From contig NC_134464.1 in assembly GCF_047948215.1 (NCBI RefSeq), positions 37,085,520 to 37,149,519 on the forward strand: a stretch of 64,000 nucleotides of DNA, in the 5' to 3' direction. The translations under genes and the position numbers were made by a program. The stretch is from Lycorma delicatula (Eukaryota > Arthropoda > Insecta > Hemiptera > Fulgoridae). This document shows positions 44,510-56,112 of the stretch, piece by piece. Position 1 is the first letter of the stretch. Each line of letters opens with the position of its first letter. Under the pieces are notes generated by a model. That model searched no databases. It saw nothing but the letters and a program-made list of their open reading frames with translations, and had not been told where the DNA came from.

Positions 44510-44994
44510 CGACACTAGTTGATTAAAAAATAGTGTAAGGAATATCTGTTTAGTTTTAAGTTAAGAAAACACTTAAAACGGAAGTATAGAGGAGTGAAGC
44601 AAAGGATTTTGGAAAGAGAAGAGTTTAAACGTGTTTTTATTGGTGAGAGAAGGAATGAGATAAAATTACTGTGTGTAGATAAGTGGACAGAGACAAATCG
44701 GAAAGGACTATCCTTAACAGTAAAGAGAAACTGAAAAAGAGAAGTTTTGTAGTCATGTAGAACTGTACGTGTGTTAATGTACGTGCGTAAGAAAGAGCTC
44801 AGAAAATAAAAAGGATAGTAATAGGAACGGTAAGGGGAAAAAGGGAAAATTGAGATTTAAAAAATCCCATTCTTTAATATCTATCCTTTACCTATTCCCA
44901 CTTTAACATCTATATTCATTCGTTGTAAAAACGATTCTTTCTTGATATTTCGTTTTTTTTCAACTCATATCCGCGTTTTCCACCTTATTATCAT

Positions 44995-45034
<40 letters not shown>

Positions 45035-45220
45035 TTAATGCAGGCACCACTACAAAATTTATCAAACCACCCAAATACTTCTACTTGCAATGGCTTTTTA
45101 CGTCATTCTCAATAGTGTATTCTTTTAGTACGCGGAAGATGGACTTTTTCTTGATCTTTTGTTTATTCTAACAGAAACCTTCTCTCCTTATCTTATCTCT
45201 TCACCACAGGTTTTGTTGAA
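44510..45220 (+). repeat. Dispersed repeat Z, copy 3, with open 66-codon frame
   Basis: Reverse relative to the 14.85 and 17.75 kb copies. 44534-44734 is open (CKEYLFSFKLRKHLKRKYRG to LTVKRN, then TGA), colinear with 15294-15491. It includes a pure 35-nt T run at 44997-45031 that the other copies lack. A further fragment of the same end lies at 45395-45475. Confidence 0.6.
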
Positions 45221-45582
45221 CTTTTTTTTTTATAAAGATTTTCAATTCAGATTTTATATGAAAATATCATCTTAAATGATTAGACAACTTAAATTATATT
45301 TAATTTTAAAAATTAGTAAAAAAATCTGACAAAAAAGTTGTAATTCTTTCCTGGCACTGGATATTTAATATTATGTAAAAGAAAAAAAAATCACTGATCT
45401 GTGTTGATCTTTTGTAAATCCTAACAGAAATTCTCCCTCTCTACCTTACCTATTTTTTTCACTACACCATGGTCGAATTTTCTTAAAACTATTTTTAATC
45501 CAGATAACATATACCAAAAGTCATTATCAATAATAAGGAAACCCAAATTGTAATTTATGAAAAAACTTGTTTACTTTTTTTT

Positions 45583-46082
45583 GTTTAACCTCCGGTTCCA
45601 CCTTTAGGTATTGCTTCAAAGGATGAGATGAATGATTTGTAGCGTGTGTGAAAATGCCATGCCTGACCGGGATTCGAACCCAGGACCCACGGATGAAAGG
45701 CCGAGACGCTACCACTCGCGCCACGGAGGCCGACTAAATTCTGATATATATCTATCTTACAAAAGTAATAGAATTAAATTTACGTTAGATAAAATAATAT
45801 TAAATAAATTTAAAAAGTTTCTCTTTAAAATAATGGGCTTCTCGTGGAGGCTGCATGTGAGGCTAGAGTTGTGAAATGATTCGAGCACCTCATGCGAGGG
45901 TTTTTTATATATACTGAAAGGTGTCATTTATTAATATGAGCTATATATTTTCATTTATATTATTAATGACATTAATAAAACTACATGTGTTGTTGAAACA
46001 TTTTTTACCCAAAAAAGAAGTGTAATAATGTATTTAAGGGTGTGTATGTATAAATGTAATACCTATGTATGTATGTTTGTTT
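45583..46082 (-). repeat. Duplicated segment P, copy 2, including SINE-A (45583-45735)
   Basis: Same order as 38333-38816: SINE-A on the minus strand, then gactaaattctgat, aaaataatgggcttctcgtg, gattcgagcacctcatgcga and ctacatgtgttgttgaaaca, ending at gtatgtatgtttg. The two copies are in the same orientation about 7.25 kb apart. Confidence 0.7.
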
Positions 46083-46085
46083 GTT

Positions 46086-46160
46086 ACACCTCACCGGGAT
46101 TCAAACCCGGTACCTCTGGTTGAAAGGCCGAGACGCTACCATTCGCGCCACGGAGACCGA
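46086..46160 (-). repeat. SINE-A head only
   Basis: The minus strand contains only the tRNA-like part (ggcgcgaatggtagcgtctc; ccgggtttgaatcccggtga) with no body or tail. It directly follows segment P copy 2. Confidence 0.65.
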
Positions 46161-46164
46161 CAAC

Positions 46165-47545
46165 TTATTGTATACTATCACACATGTAAAAAATATTTAA
46201 CAGCTTTTTTTTTCGGAAATAAATTTAACAATAATATGTAATTATAAATAAAGAGCTATTGCTTTAATAAACTGAAAAGTAAGAAATCGCTTACTAACTA
46301 ATAACAAAAATAGTCAAGTAAATAGTATTTACGAAAAACTATTAAAACAGTATTTTTAGAAATAAATGTATAGAAAATATATATTTATCTTCATTTTAGG
46401 CAGTCCCAATCGAAGCGTACAAATTTCGTTGTAAAACATTTAAATCGCTGAAACCTTAGATTATTTGACTAATTAAATTCTTCATTCCGATATAACACAC
46501 CTTAGGTTAATAGATTCTGTAGATTAGATTCATTATAAAGAATATACATAAATAGAACTTATATCAAAGAAATCTTGTTTGTGGAATGAGATTCTCATTA
46601 GGTGAAATTTAAGGGAAGAAATAAAAATTAAATACTCTCTTAAGTGTTACTTTCCCTTCAAAAAGGAATCTTTCTGCTGATTTTATGGTTCGTGGATAAA
46701 ATATGAAACCTATATTATTACAAATTTAAACCCATAAACTCTCAAATAAAACCAAATATTATTTAGGACACCGCAAATACTTCACTAGAAATGATCACCA
46801 TAACATTAGCATGAACACAGCATAAAAACACGCATGTAGTAGTTTCAAGAATAGTCACTAGATGGCAAAGGCATGTAGATGATACTGTTACAATTACGAC
46901 AAGGCCACAAGACAGATTCAAAGCGTTTCAAACAGGCCGTGCATTTCTGTAACTCATTCTAAAATTACGTGAACTGAGGAACCACGCGGAACTGTGAACT
47001 GGATACTCGAGACTTTCAGAAAAACTTTGAGGAACACCGGTATTCCTCACGGCAACGTGTTGTAATTGTAATCGTGAAAATAAGTCTAATTATTTTTTTG
47101 TTTTTTACTGCTATATTCGGGTGGTCAGTATGCAGTTTTTGTTCATTTTTCGGTTCTGTTTCTCTGAAGTAAGGTTGTTTTATTAATGTTTTTGTAGATT
47201 TTTGAAAAGAACATTTTTTCAATATTCTAAAATTCATTATTCTGTTTTAAGCGTTCAGACCAAATTGGATCCGGTTAGTTCAGTAAACCTTAGCATTGAA
47301 ATATGCTACCTTACGTTGCATATTATGAAAAGAATTATAACTAATGTATTTATTATCGTACATTTTGATACATATATATACTACCAGTCGGACGAGTGAA
47401 GTGAGCACGACCGTCTAGTCAGCTTCACCCTCTGGACCCGTATTGTCTCACAGTTCTAAGAATAATACTGTTAAATAACAAAGTATTCGAGCATTATAAA
47501 AACCTGGAAAAGAAATTAAATTACAGAAGACAGAATTTTAGTAAC
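46165..47545. other. No recognisable gene
   Basis: A+T-rich, with a more balanced part at 46840-47050 (gccgtgcatttctgtaactc) that matches nothing I know. Short frames on both strands near 47016-47399 are unrecognised. Confidence 0.5.
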
Positions 47546-47548
47546 TGA

Positions 47549-47844
47549 CCGATTCTTTTTTCTGTTTAGCCTCCGGGAATTACCGTTCAGGTATTACTCC
47601 AGAGGATGAATGAGGATGTATGAGTGTAAATGAAGTTTAGTTTTGTACAGTCTCAGTTCCATCATTCCTGAGATGTGTGGTTAATTGAAACCTAATCACC
47701 AAAGAACACTGGTATCCACAATCTAATATTCACATCCGTATAAAAGTTATGAAAACCTTTACTAGGACTTGAACGCTGGAACTCTCGACTTTCAAATCAG
47801 CTGATTTGGGAAGATGCGTTCACCACTAGATCAACCTGTTGGGT
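47549..47844 (-). repeat. SINE-B, full length
   Basis: Minus-strand head (caacaggttgatctagtggt; gttcaagtcctagtaaaggt) to the common tail (atcctctggagtaatacctg, ttcccggaggctaaacagaa). Flanks agaattttagtaact (47532-47546) and agaatattagtaact (47845-47859) are a 14-of-15 target duplication. Confidence 0.85.
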
Positions 47845-47999
47845 AGAATATTAGTAACTAAAGTACACACACCTTTGATGACGAAAAATTCGTAACTTAT
47901 TTCTGATGCCATGGTGATAGAAATGTAATAATGAAGTAAAATGTTAATCTTTTTCTCTTTAATGAATATTTTTAATTCATAATTTCACACCCAACGGGA

Positions 48000-48120
48000 C
48001 TAGGGCCTCGGTCTGTGGTCCATAGCTTAAAACCTTTCCTAGGATAACACGAATGTATCCATCAAATTTGAAAGTAATAGGTCGGTTGGCAGTTTGTTCT
48101 CACGTTATATATATATACAT
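48000..48120 (-). repeat. Dispersed repeat K, copy 2
   Basis: aaaacctttcctaggataac then acgaatgtatcc and ggtcggttggcagtttgttc are the reverse of landmarks at 17185-17345. A TA run follows at 48107-48118. Confidence 0.5.
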
Positions 48121-48849
48121 ATTAATTAAAATGACCTCGATTTGTTTAAATAAAGCAAGAATAATTGTGGAAAATTACTCAATTACTGACTTCTTTTCCA
48201 GAACTAAAATTTTCATATGCCGTAACATCGTTAAAATATTTATATTTTAACGCTTTTAAACGGAAAAAAAATAAATTTTTAACTACTAAAATTTTTCTGA
48301 TAGTCGGTTACAATATTGAGATCATATTTTTTTTTTTACTTTGGTTCTAAGTAATAGTAAGGATTTTTATGAAATAAATATTTTTTTCATTATTTTTTAT
48401 TAACGTAAATAAATCAGTCTTTTATTCTGATCTATATATTTCGTCATTATAAGACAAATTGTAAAACAAACAAAAAATTGAAAATAAAAATTATTTATAA
48501 TAAAAATACAATTTTGTTCTTATCTGTACAACTATTTTGCTGTATAACATTAAAAAAAGAGTGCAGTCTTTTTAACAGACAAAAAAATTACCAGTTTTTT
48601 TTTTTTTTATTAAAATTTGTTTTTACTATGTCGTAATTGATTTCTTTAAAAAAATAAAAAAATAGTTTTTATTACAAATTAATATTGTAGCTTCATTTAT
48701 AGGTGAAGTAGCAATTAAATAATAATCTTGCATTAAAAACTGATATAGGAAATTTTTAATAAATAATTAACTGGCAAATTGTGATAATTGTATTATTAAA
48801 ATACGACAATATAATCTTTAAAAGACGTTAATTTATTACTTGTCGGAGT
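48121..48849. other. A+T-rich stretch without genes
   Basis: Two overlapping short plus-strand frames (48053-48350) are A+T-rich and unrecognised. Confidence 0.5.
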
Positions 48850-50224
48850 TTAGAAAGGTCCATTGAGAGGCAGGTTGAAGATACTTTGCTGGATCCTCTT
48901 ACCGGGATGGCCGACGACTTAGCACTGTTGGTGACAACGAAGTCGGAACGGGCGGTGATGGACATGGGAACGAGGCGACAAACATTATTGTTTCCTCCCT
49001 GCAAGAGTCAGGCTTCAGCTTTCGCCGGAGAAGACTCTAGTGGTCGTAATCTCGGGTAGGCGTAAGCTGACAACGATTTCATTTAGGGTCAATACCACGA
49101 TAGTCCTCCCTACCATTACCTTGGAATGTGGATAGATAAGAACGGAATTTCAAAGACACTTAGAAGAAGCGTCTGTCAAAGGCGAAAAGACGGCTGCCGC
49201 GATCGCTCGAATAATGGCCAAAATCGGGGTTCCTCGCACATCGATGTGGAGGGTCTTGTCTCAGGTGGTGCTCTCCAAAGTACTGTATGGAGCCCTAATC
49301 TGGTCCATCACGCTGCACAGGGGCGGAGCCCACGCAGTTCTTATTAAGGTACACAGGGCTGTCTCCTATCGGGTATCCTGCGGGTTCAGGACACTCTCAG
49401 GCTATGCTGCCGGCGTAATGGCCGGGCTTGTGCCCCTGGATCTCCTTATTCGGAAGATGGAGGAAATGTACAGGGGAGAGGGTAAGGTGGATGCAGAGGC
49501 GTTGCTTTTCCGCAGATGGCAGGAAAGATGGGATTAGTCGACCGAAGGCAGATGGACCTACAGACTGATCCCGGACCTCCAGAGATACCTGTGGCGAAAA
49601 TACGGGATACGAGTTGATCCAGTTCCTTACCAGTCACGGATGTTTTAAGGCATACTTGTGCGCACGGTCGCTGAGATCCTCTCCGGATTGCAATTACTGG
49701 GGGGAAGGAAGACACCGCGGAACATACGGTGTTCGTGTGCGATCGGTTCCTGCACTATAAGGAAGCTTGCAGGGGAGAATTTGGTGTGATTATTCCCAGA
49801 GAACATCATTGGTATTACGGTTCAGACCGAATAATGGTGGCACGCGGTTTTCACGATTCTGGTTAAGATCATCCGCAAAAAGTTGGCGGAAGATGTCCAA
49901 ACGTGTATAACTTCCTCTGGGTTTTCCTTGCGGCACGCTCCCCGCCCCAAGAAGTCGAAGTTACAAAAAAATGTAAATATATAACTTAAAAAATAAACGA
50001 AGGATCCCGATAAGTTCGAGGCATTGGGCCAGCAATGGAAGAGCCCATGGAGACAAGACACATGGGGTGCTGTGATAATACCGTAAGGTAGGCCCGGCAT
50101 CCCATGTTGTAGAGATGGAGGGGATTTAGTGGGTAGGCTCGCAACAAGTTGTACCACACAAATATGGGGTATAAAACCACACGGTGCCTATAAAAGGTTT
50201 TCCTTCTACCGAAAAAAAAGAAGT
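48850..50224 (+). pseudogene. R1-like LINE, ORF2 C-terminal half and 3' end
   Basis: The plus strand starts within the RT: ADDLALLVTTKSERAVMDMG near 48910 keeps the ADD catalytic pair. It continues with KGEKTAAAIARIMAKIGVP, the clean frame 49214-49537 (VLSKVLYGALIWSITLHRG, GYAAGVMAGLVPLDLLIRKM, RRWQERWD) and a knuckle-like CNYWGEEDTAEHTVFVC near 49690-49740. The 3' end is an A run near 50213. Family knowledge: R1-type LINEs encode an AP endonuclease and RT in ORF2 and copy themselves by target-primed reverse transcription. The endonuclease and RT N-terminus are missing, and stops and frameshifts are present. Homologous to the minus-strand relic at 10919-11910. Minus-strand frames here are shadows. 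Confidence 0.75.
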
Positions 50225-50877
50225 TTCCTGGATGAACTTCTAGTTGTTTACAACACTGAAATTCTCCTTGCTGTCATTTTTATCAGTGGCAGTACATTTA
50301 GACACCTCCTGCTGTAAGTACAGCGCATCTATATGTTTAGATTTTTTTAAACTTTGAGAAGTATAAATATTGATTAAGTAGTTCCAGAGGAAAAATCCGA
50401 GGAAAAGCCGGAGATTATTATTTTATTTCCTTTTAATATTTAAGTTTTTTCCTCAAATAAATGCAACTCACAGTAATGAGAATAATGAGAGTAATAATGT
50501 GCAACTCACAACAACCAGTTTTAATATGGTATAGAACTTTTTTTTTCATTAATTGTTTTCTATTGTGTAACTATTCAAGGCAAGCGTTTTTCTTTTGCTA
50601 TACTTATTGTATAATAAATACATTAGCAATATTATTACGCAATGAATGTATAAACAGAAAACTTCGTTGTGTCAATAAATATCATACTTATAATAAATTT
50701 TAATTTGAAAAGTTACATAATTTAAAATTACTCCTTTTTCACTGAGAAATTATTAGTATATTTACAATAATCAATTTGAATCAGTTTATTTGAAAATGTT
50801 ACATCCAAAATAAACATTACTTATAACAATTTAATTTTATTTGCTGTTAAATTTAATATCAATATTATTAAATCATT
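50225..50877. other. A+T-rich stretch without genes
   Basis: The plus-strand frame 50461-50703 is unrecognised and A+T-rich. Confidence 0.5.
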
Positions 50878-50888
50878 ATAGTGGTTAT

Positions 50889-50937
50889 AGATAGGGAATC
50901 TTGTAGAGCTACATCAAATGACTGAAGACAAAAAAAA
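50889..50937 (+). mobile_element. 49-bp RTE LINE insertion
   Basis: agatagggaatcttgtagag then ctacatcaaatgactgaaga and an A run match the last bases of the RTE copy at 59934-60914. A perfect 11-bp duplication, atagtggttat, flanks it at 50878-50888 and 50938-50948. Confidence 0.85.
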
Positions 50938-50948
50938 ATAGTGGTTAT

Positions 50949-52023
50949 TATTCCCTAGTGAATTCATTATACAAGGAGAATATTTTAATATAATCTACTA
51001 CAAGGGTTAAATATCGTAAGAATTCTGATATTATTTCAACAAAAGATATTTTTATTAAAGAATAAAACACGTATTTTCACCGTCTCCTTTTAAAGCTTTC
51101 TTCCTATTCTCATTATTTTTTATTGTAATTTTCATAAATTTATTTGTTCTTTATACGCCCTTAAATTGACGTTATTTTTCTTTACTTGAAAGTCAATGAA
51201 TGCAATCTAGGTACTTGAATGTTTTCATAAATATTTCTTTCTATGATAGAAAAATCGTAGTTTATTATTATACATTATCTAAATTAATATAACTTTTTAT
51301 CTTCGTTCAGTGAAAAATTTACGTTTTCAAACTTCATTATTAATTTCGTCTCTTTTTCACTCGCTCTCTCTCTCTCTCTCTGTTTAATATGTTATAAACT
51401 AAGAACCACTAATCGATTTCAATACGCTTTTCCCTTAATTTAGGTCGGAGACCTTTACATTCCATCATTGATTACTTGCAATACATGTTGTATATACTTA
51501 AATTAAGTGTTTGTCTGGTTTTCATGTAACATTTGTTTTCTTAACTGAACTTTTCGTTTGATCGATTTTATTCACTAATCTTGATTATCTAATTAATTTT
51601 TTTTAAGTCCCTTATAAAACATTTCATTGCAGTTTATAATTAAATAATGAAATAGCAATTAAATAATTTTTAGCAGCGATTCGATAAAATTACATTATTT
51701 TAACTGCAATCCGTTTGTATTCGTAAACTGGATTATAATAAATATTCTATATACTGTATATACATTATAGATTACCGTGAAAGACTGAAATTAGAGACTG
51801 TCAATTTTTCTCTGGTGAATATAAACATATACCAAATACATCGGTTTAAGACAGAAATATTTGCTTATATTATTATACATTTGGAACTTCGCTGGTATAT
51901 GTCGACGAACTCAGATATGCTCTGATGGAGGTCAAAACGATAAGTTGAAATTAAAAAAAAAAAATAAATTCACCGAATGCCAATCTCAACGTAAATAGAT
52001 CGCGATAAACCCTCGTGAAAAAA
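50949..52023. other. A+T-rich stretch without genes
   Basis: No gene is recognised. A CT microsatellite lies at 51360-51382. Confidence 0.55.
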
Positions 52024-52028
52024 GTTGA

Positions 52029-52065
52029 AATTTAAGCCAAACATAATTTACGCTCGCTTCGCTCA
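52029..52065 (+). repeat. Family H single arm
   Basis: ttaagccaaacataatttac then gctcgcttcgctcacta resembles the arm and loop of the hairpin at 35930-36015. A related copy lies at 53338-53365 in the same orientation. Confidence 0.6.
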
Positions 52066-52090
52066 CTAATATCATTTAATTAAATTATAG

Positions 52091-53293
52091 TTTTTTTTGT
52101 TTTTTTTTTAATATACATCTGTAGTTTCCCCGACTCCAGGAGCCGGATACAAAATTAAGCATAAACTCAGCTCATAGGGGAGCGGGTGCCTTCACCTCAA
52201 ACTACCTCGGAAGGACGCAAGACCCCGCCCAGGCAACTCATTTTGCATGCCATGTCTCAAATGAGAAGTTCCCAAAAGGGACCTCCCCACCTGTACTCCA
52301 GTCTTGAAGCCTCACTTCTAGTGGGGAACCCCCCCGAAAGGGATCCCCACCGGGACTACGGTCTTCCATTCTCCGAATAGCATCTCAAAGGAGTCCCCAC
52401 CCGATCATTGAAGGTAGAAGACCGAAGCCTCCCACTCCTCCCGGGTGGAGCTATTCCTCAATGACACCGTGACGTTGCTGTGAAGATACAACTCCTGACA
52501 CAGATGGACCCGTCTTGTATCCTCAACCTCCGGACGCATTACCGTACAACTTGCAGTATGTACATCGAGGCTCCTACTTACAATGTTTACTTATATGGCC
52601 GGCCTTACCTCACGTAAAACAATGGCCACTTCTATCTGAGCTATTACAAAACATAGTCCTGCGGCCTCGACCAAGTAGTTCGTCAGAGGCACGCCGCGTC
52701 ACCCGACAGGCCACCCACCGAATGCGAACACGCCCATCAGACAGCAGTTTGTCCACAAGGAGGGACGGCACAGCTAATGTTCCTACTTGCGTCGAGCCGT
52801 AAACCGGCCGCATTGATAAAACATCTATAGTGACCGATTCACCAGTTATTTTACGAATTTCCCTGAGAAACTGTTCTGCGTGGTGAGAGCATCCGCGTCC
52901 TTAACAAGAACGTGGACCCTCTACCACCCTTTTTAGCCGGGACCGTTATAGTACTCTCCACTTTTTCGGCGATATCTCTGCTCAACTGTTCGGCCGCACC
53001 ACCATCGGCTCTCACCTGGAAGTAACGATCTTCCCCCTGGCCTTTCCGTACTGAGAGAACCCCGGTTTCAACCGGCGACACTGCACCCTTCACGGAGCGG
53101 AGAAGATCAGTGTAGGACTTCTCCGTTGCCGTGACCACATCACCGTGGTAGACGGTGGTCTCCGCCGATCGCTTCTTACTTTGCGGCATCAATGTTGACG
53201 ACGGACGCAACAAATGAACAAAATGCCACTTCCCTACCCGCCTACACTTATACTAAAAAATTAAAATGTGTTTGATCCGCCTAGATTATAATA
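52091..53293 (-). mobile_element. R1-like LINE insertion carrying only ORF1 (gag)
   Basis: Bounded by a perfect 14-bp duplication TAATTAAATTATAG at 52077-52090 and 53294-53307. The minus strand runs from its 5' end near 53293 to an A-rich 3' tail (plus-strand T runs at 52091-52109). ORF1 is followed by about 350 bp of GC-rich sequence with two tandem hairpin-forming units (52265-52305, 52322-52366). No ORF2 sequence lies between. It is either an internally deleted copy or a genuine gag-only family. Confidence 0.75.
52480..53213 (-). pseudogene. LINE ORF1 (gag-like, CCHC) relic
   Basis: The first frame (53213-52851) contains SYTDLLRSVKGAVSPVETGV, LSVRKGQGEDRYFQVRADGG and AAEQLSRDIAEKVESTITV. 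After a frame change comes VGTLAVPSLLVDKLLSDGRV and RIRWVACRV, then remnants of zinc knuckles: GHCFT, stop, GKAGHISKHCK, stop, EPRCTYCKLYGNASGG. ORF1 proteins of R1-type LINEs bind the element RNA through such CCHC knuckles. At least two stops in the knuckle region make it a pseudogene. The plus-strand frame 52515-52802 is a shadow. Confidence 0.75.
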
Positions 53294-53365
53294 TAATTAA
53301 ATTATAGTTACATTTATGTTACATTTAAATTAATTAAATTTAAGCCAAACATAACCTACGCTAAT

Positions 53366-53640
53366 CTCGTCTGATTAACGTTAAATGAACAAATTATATA
53401 TATTATACTCCAACATTGGAGGCAATTTATCAAATTCATCGGATTTATAAAAAAATTTAATAGAATTTTCAGCATTTTATTAATTGAAAGGACAATCAGA
53501 ATATACAAAATATGTTAACTGCATTGATGAACGATAACGATACAAATAAATGATCAGATGGTTTTGTTCAATTTTGTTCCTAACCTTTTGTTCATCCCTT
53601 TTATAAAAATATTTTTATTCAACTTTCATTTTCATTCCCT
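53366..53640. other. A+T-rich spacer
   Basis: No gene is seen. A family H arm lies just before it at 53338-53365. Confidence 0.5.
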
Positions 53641-53649
53641 TAAAAAAGT

Positions 53650-53830
53650 GTGTCGATTTTCAGTCGTGCTGAATGTCGACATATACTGGTAGAGGTCCGA
53701 ATGTTTAATAATATAAGTAAATATTTCGGTCTTCTACCGACGTATTTAGTAGTATGTGTCGATATTCACCGGAGAATATCGACATTTGCCATATATCGGT
53801 CTTTCACGGTGACATATATACTGTTTAGTT
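53650..53830. repeat. Hairpin cluster around TGTCGATATTC
   Basis: tgtcgatattc (53757-53767) and gaatatcgaca (53774-53784) are perfect 11-bp arms around 6 nt. Outside them, accgacgtattt and the reverse of catatatcggtc extend an imperfect stem. A second imperfect palindrome (gtcgattttcag / ctgaatgtcgac) lies at about 53652-53680. Confidence 0.65.
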
Positions 53831-55335
53831 TATTTTTATTATTTAGTCACTTAGGACCGTGTTCAAGTAATTTTATTCTGTATCTTGTTCGTTTACCTGT
53901 AGTTCATTAATGTACACTGTATTCTATTTATTTACTTGTTCAGCCTACTCGTGGATTAAATATTAGAAGCATTCTACTCAAATATATTAATGACTGTTTG
54001 TTCTTTTACGAAATATAAACACATAATATCTGATAACTTGGGTAGCCCTTATCTGTATCGATGATGATATGTAAAATATTTGAGGCAATAATGTTTACAT
54101 TCTTGATAGTAACGATGTCTCATATCGTTCAGAGCACGTAGGAAAGCTGAAGATTGATACCTGAAGCGAACTCTCTTCTACTCTTTTCGCCTTATGTTTC
54201 GATTTTGCTTGTTATGATGACCTTTACCTTACCGTTACAGGCTGTGTCAAAACTCTTTATTAATATCGGGTGATGTTCGTGAGGCAGAACTGAAATCGGG
54301 TGCCGTACCAATTGAGAACCTGTGAATAAAATCTACCTCAGTTAAAAATCCCTTGCTCTCCTAAGAACCCTAGATGAAGCAAGGAAAGTCGACCGTGCAT
54401 GTTTGGAAGACGTAATGAGATCTTATTCTACAAACCATAGCGATGTATAGGTAGCAGGAAAATATTCCGTGGCCTTACAAAGTCTTAGAACGGTATTTTT
54501 CAGATTTAGCACTACCAAGGGGAGAGGCTTGATACTCAAAAATAGTAGGTGTTCGCGATGCTATCTATACAGAAACGGAGAAACCTACAAGAGAGTGTCT
54601 GCTTAGTAAAATAGAAAGATATTGAATTTACCAGAACTAATCTTTTTACCACTCCATATTGTGTTTTGAATGGTTATAATTTTTTAAATTATTTACATAG
54701 CGTATTACCGATTTTAAAATGCACACATAATTTTCAGCTATTAATCTCTAATAGTTTAACTTTCTGGTGTATTCACTATTGAGTAAAAAGATTGGATTTA
54801 ATGCATTTTTTTTTACCCCAGAGATAGAAAAACTCAAAAAAGTTTCATTTGTGTTGCTGTTGTGACTTTTTATTATTCAAATAAAAAAAAATACCAGTCA
54901 GAGCTACATTTTTCTGACAGTAATGATAGTGCTTATGGTAAATGTTTGATAAGTATCATGTGCAGATTTGAACGTCTTCTGCATTAAATGAGTTGACAAA
55001 CTAACAGACCACTGATAAATCGTTGTAAAAAATGATTTTAAAATATAGTTTGTTTTTTGAAAGGATTATTAACTCCAAAAAATTACATTTTTTGCAGTAA
55101 TTTGCTTTCATAAAAAATGTGTGTTGTACTTAAAAAATTTTATACTAAAAATAAATGTATATTACAACAACCCTCCCTGCCAGTAGTTCAGAAAAATTAC
55201 TAAAGCTAAATTAGAATTTATTTATTTCAAGTACGTTCAATAAGAAACTTATTAGATGTGTTATTTATTGAATAAATCTCTTTATTACAAAATGTGTAAA
55301 TTTATAAATATTAAATAATGATGAAGTTCGGTTTA
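53831..55335. other. No recognisable gene
   Basis: 54000-54620 is less A+T-biased but gives no recognisable protein and no second copy. The remainder is A+T-rich. Confidence 0.45.
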
Positions 55336-55339
55336 ACAA

Positions 55340-56112
55340 AACCCCTTTCGGCACGCCGGAAGGCGGAGGTAGATTTCACCGATGCTAAGTAGGGGATAAA
55401 AAAGCCACCTTAAAGTTAAGAAAAACTTCAAATTTACTCAATACGACAATGGTTGCATGTGAAAGATGTTTAACATGTTTAGCATACGACAAGCCCCATC
55501 TTCTTACAATTCCAGTAACATTTTTGGTCATCCCTTGCTGTAAGGGATGGTAATATCAAAACTTGTTTCAGACAAAAGTTATAGGTAATGTTTAGAGGAC
55601 TAACTACCTATTTAAACTGACGTGATACTGTGTCTATTAAGGGAAGTGTGATTATTTTTTATCTTCGAAGTCTCGTTTTTAATCCACCTGATCCAATGCT
55701 TGGTGATATCAAAAACCTTTACTTACATAAATTTTAGGCCCTTATCCAAAGAATAGTAGGAACTTCAAAATAATTAGATATTTTAATTAATAAGAAAGTT
55801 ATAGCTATATTTTGTTTTTTCGAAAAAGTACCCCCATCATTTTCACCCCTACGGTTCGATTTTGGCCGTTAACGAACTGGGCCGAGATTTTGGGACGAGT
55901 TATTTTTAAGGAACAATTTGAAAGTAATTGGCGCAAAATTACGGCAGTTATCGTTTCCACAAGAAAGTGAAATATAAATGCATATATAAACTTTTGAGCT
56001 GACGGTGGTTTTGGGGTCTGGTGGTTGTGAAACGCGAAGGTAGTCGAAATTTTCCGGAAGTTGAATCACGGTACCAATTATAATAGGTCTTATGAAATAT
56101 ACCTAAAAAAAC
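55340..56112 (-). mobile_element. Element N, second full copy
   Basis: Colinear in reverse with 24330-25092: ggcacgccggaaggcggagg, tttgcatgtgaaag-like, aattttaggcccttatccaa, ggcgcaaaattacggcagtt, ggtggttttggggtctggtg and aggtcttatgaaatatacct. The minus-strand frame at 55869-56069 is incidental. Confidence 0.6.

Noticed and set aside
49446..50180. Minus-strand frames (89 and 111 codons)
   Set aside because: They are shadows of the plus-strand R1-like ORF2 relic and its 3' UTR.
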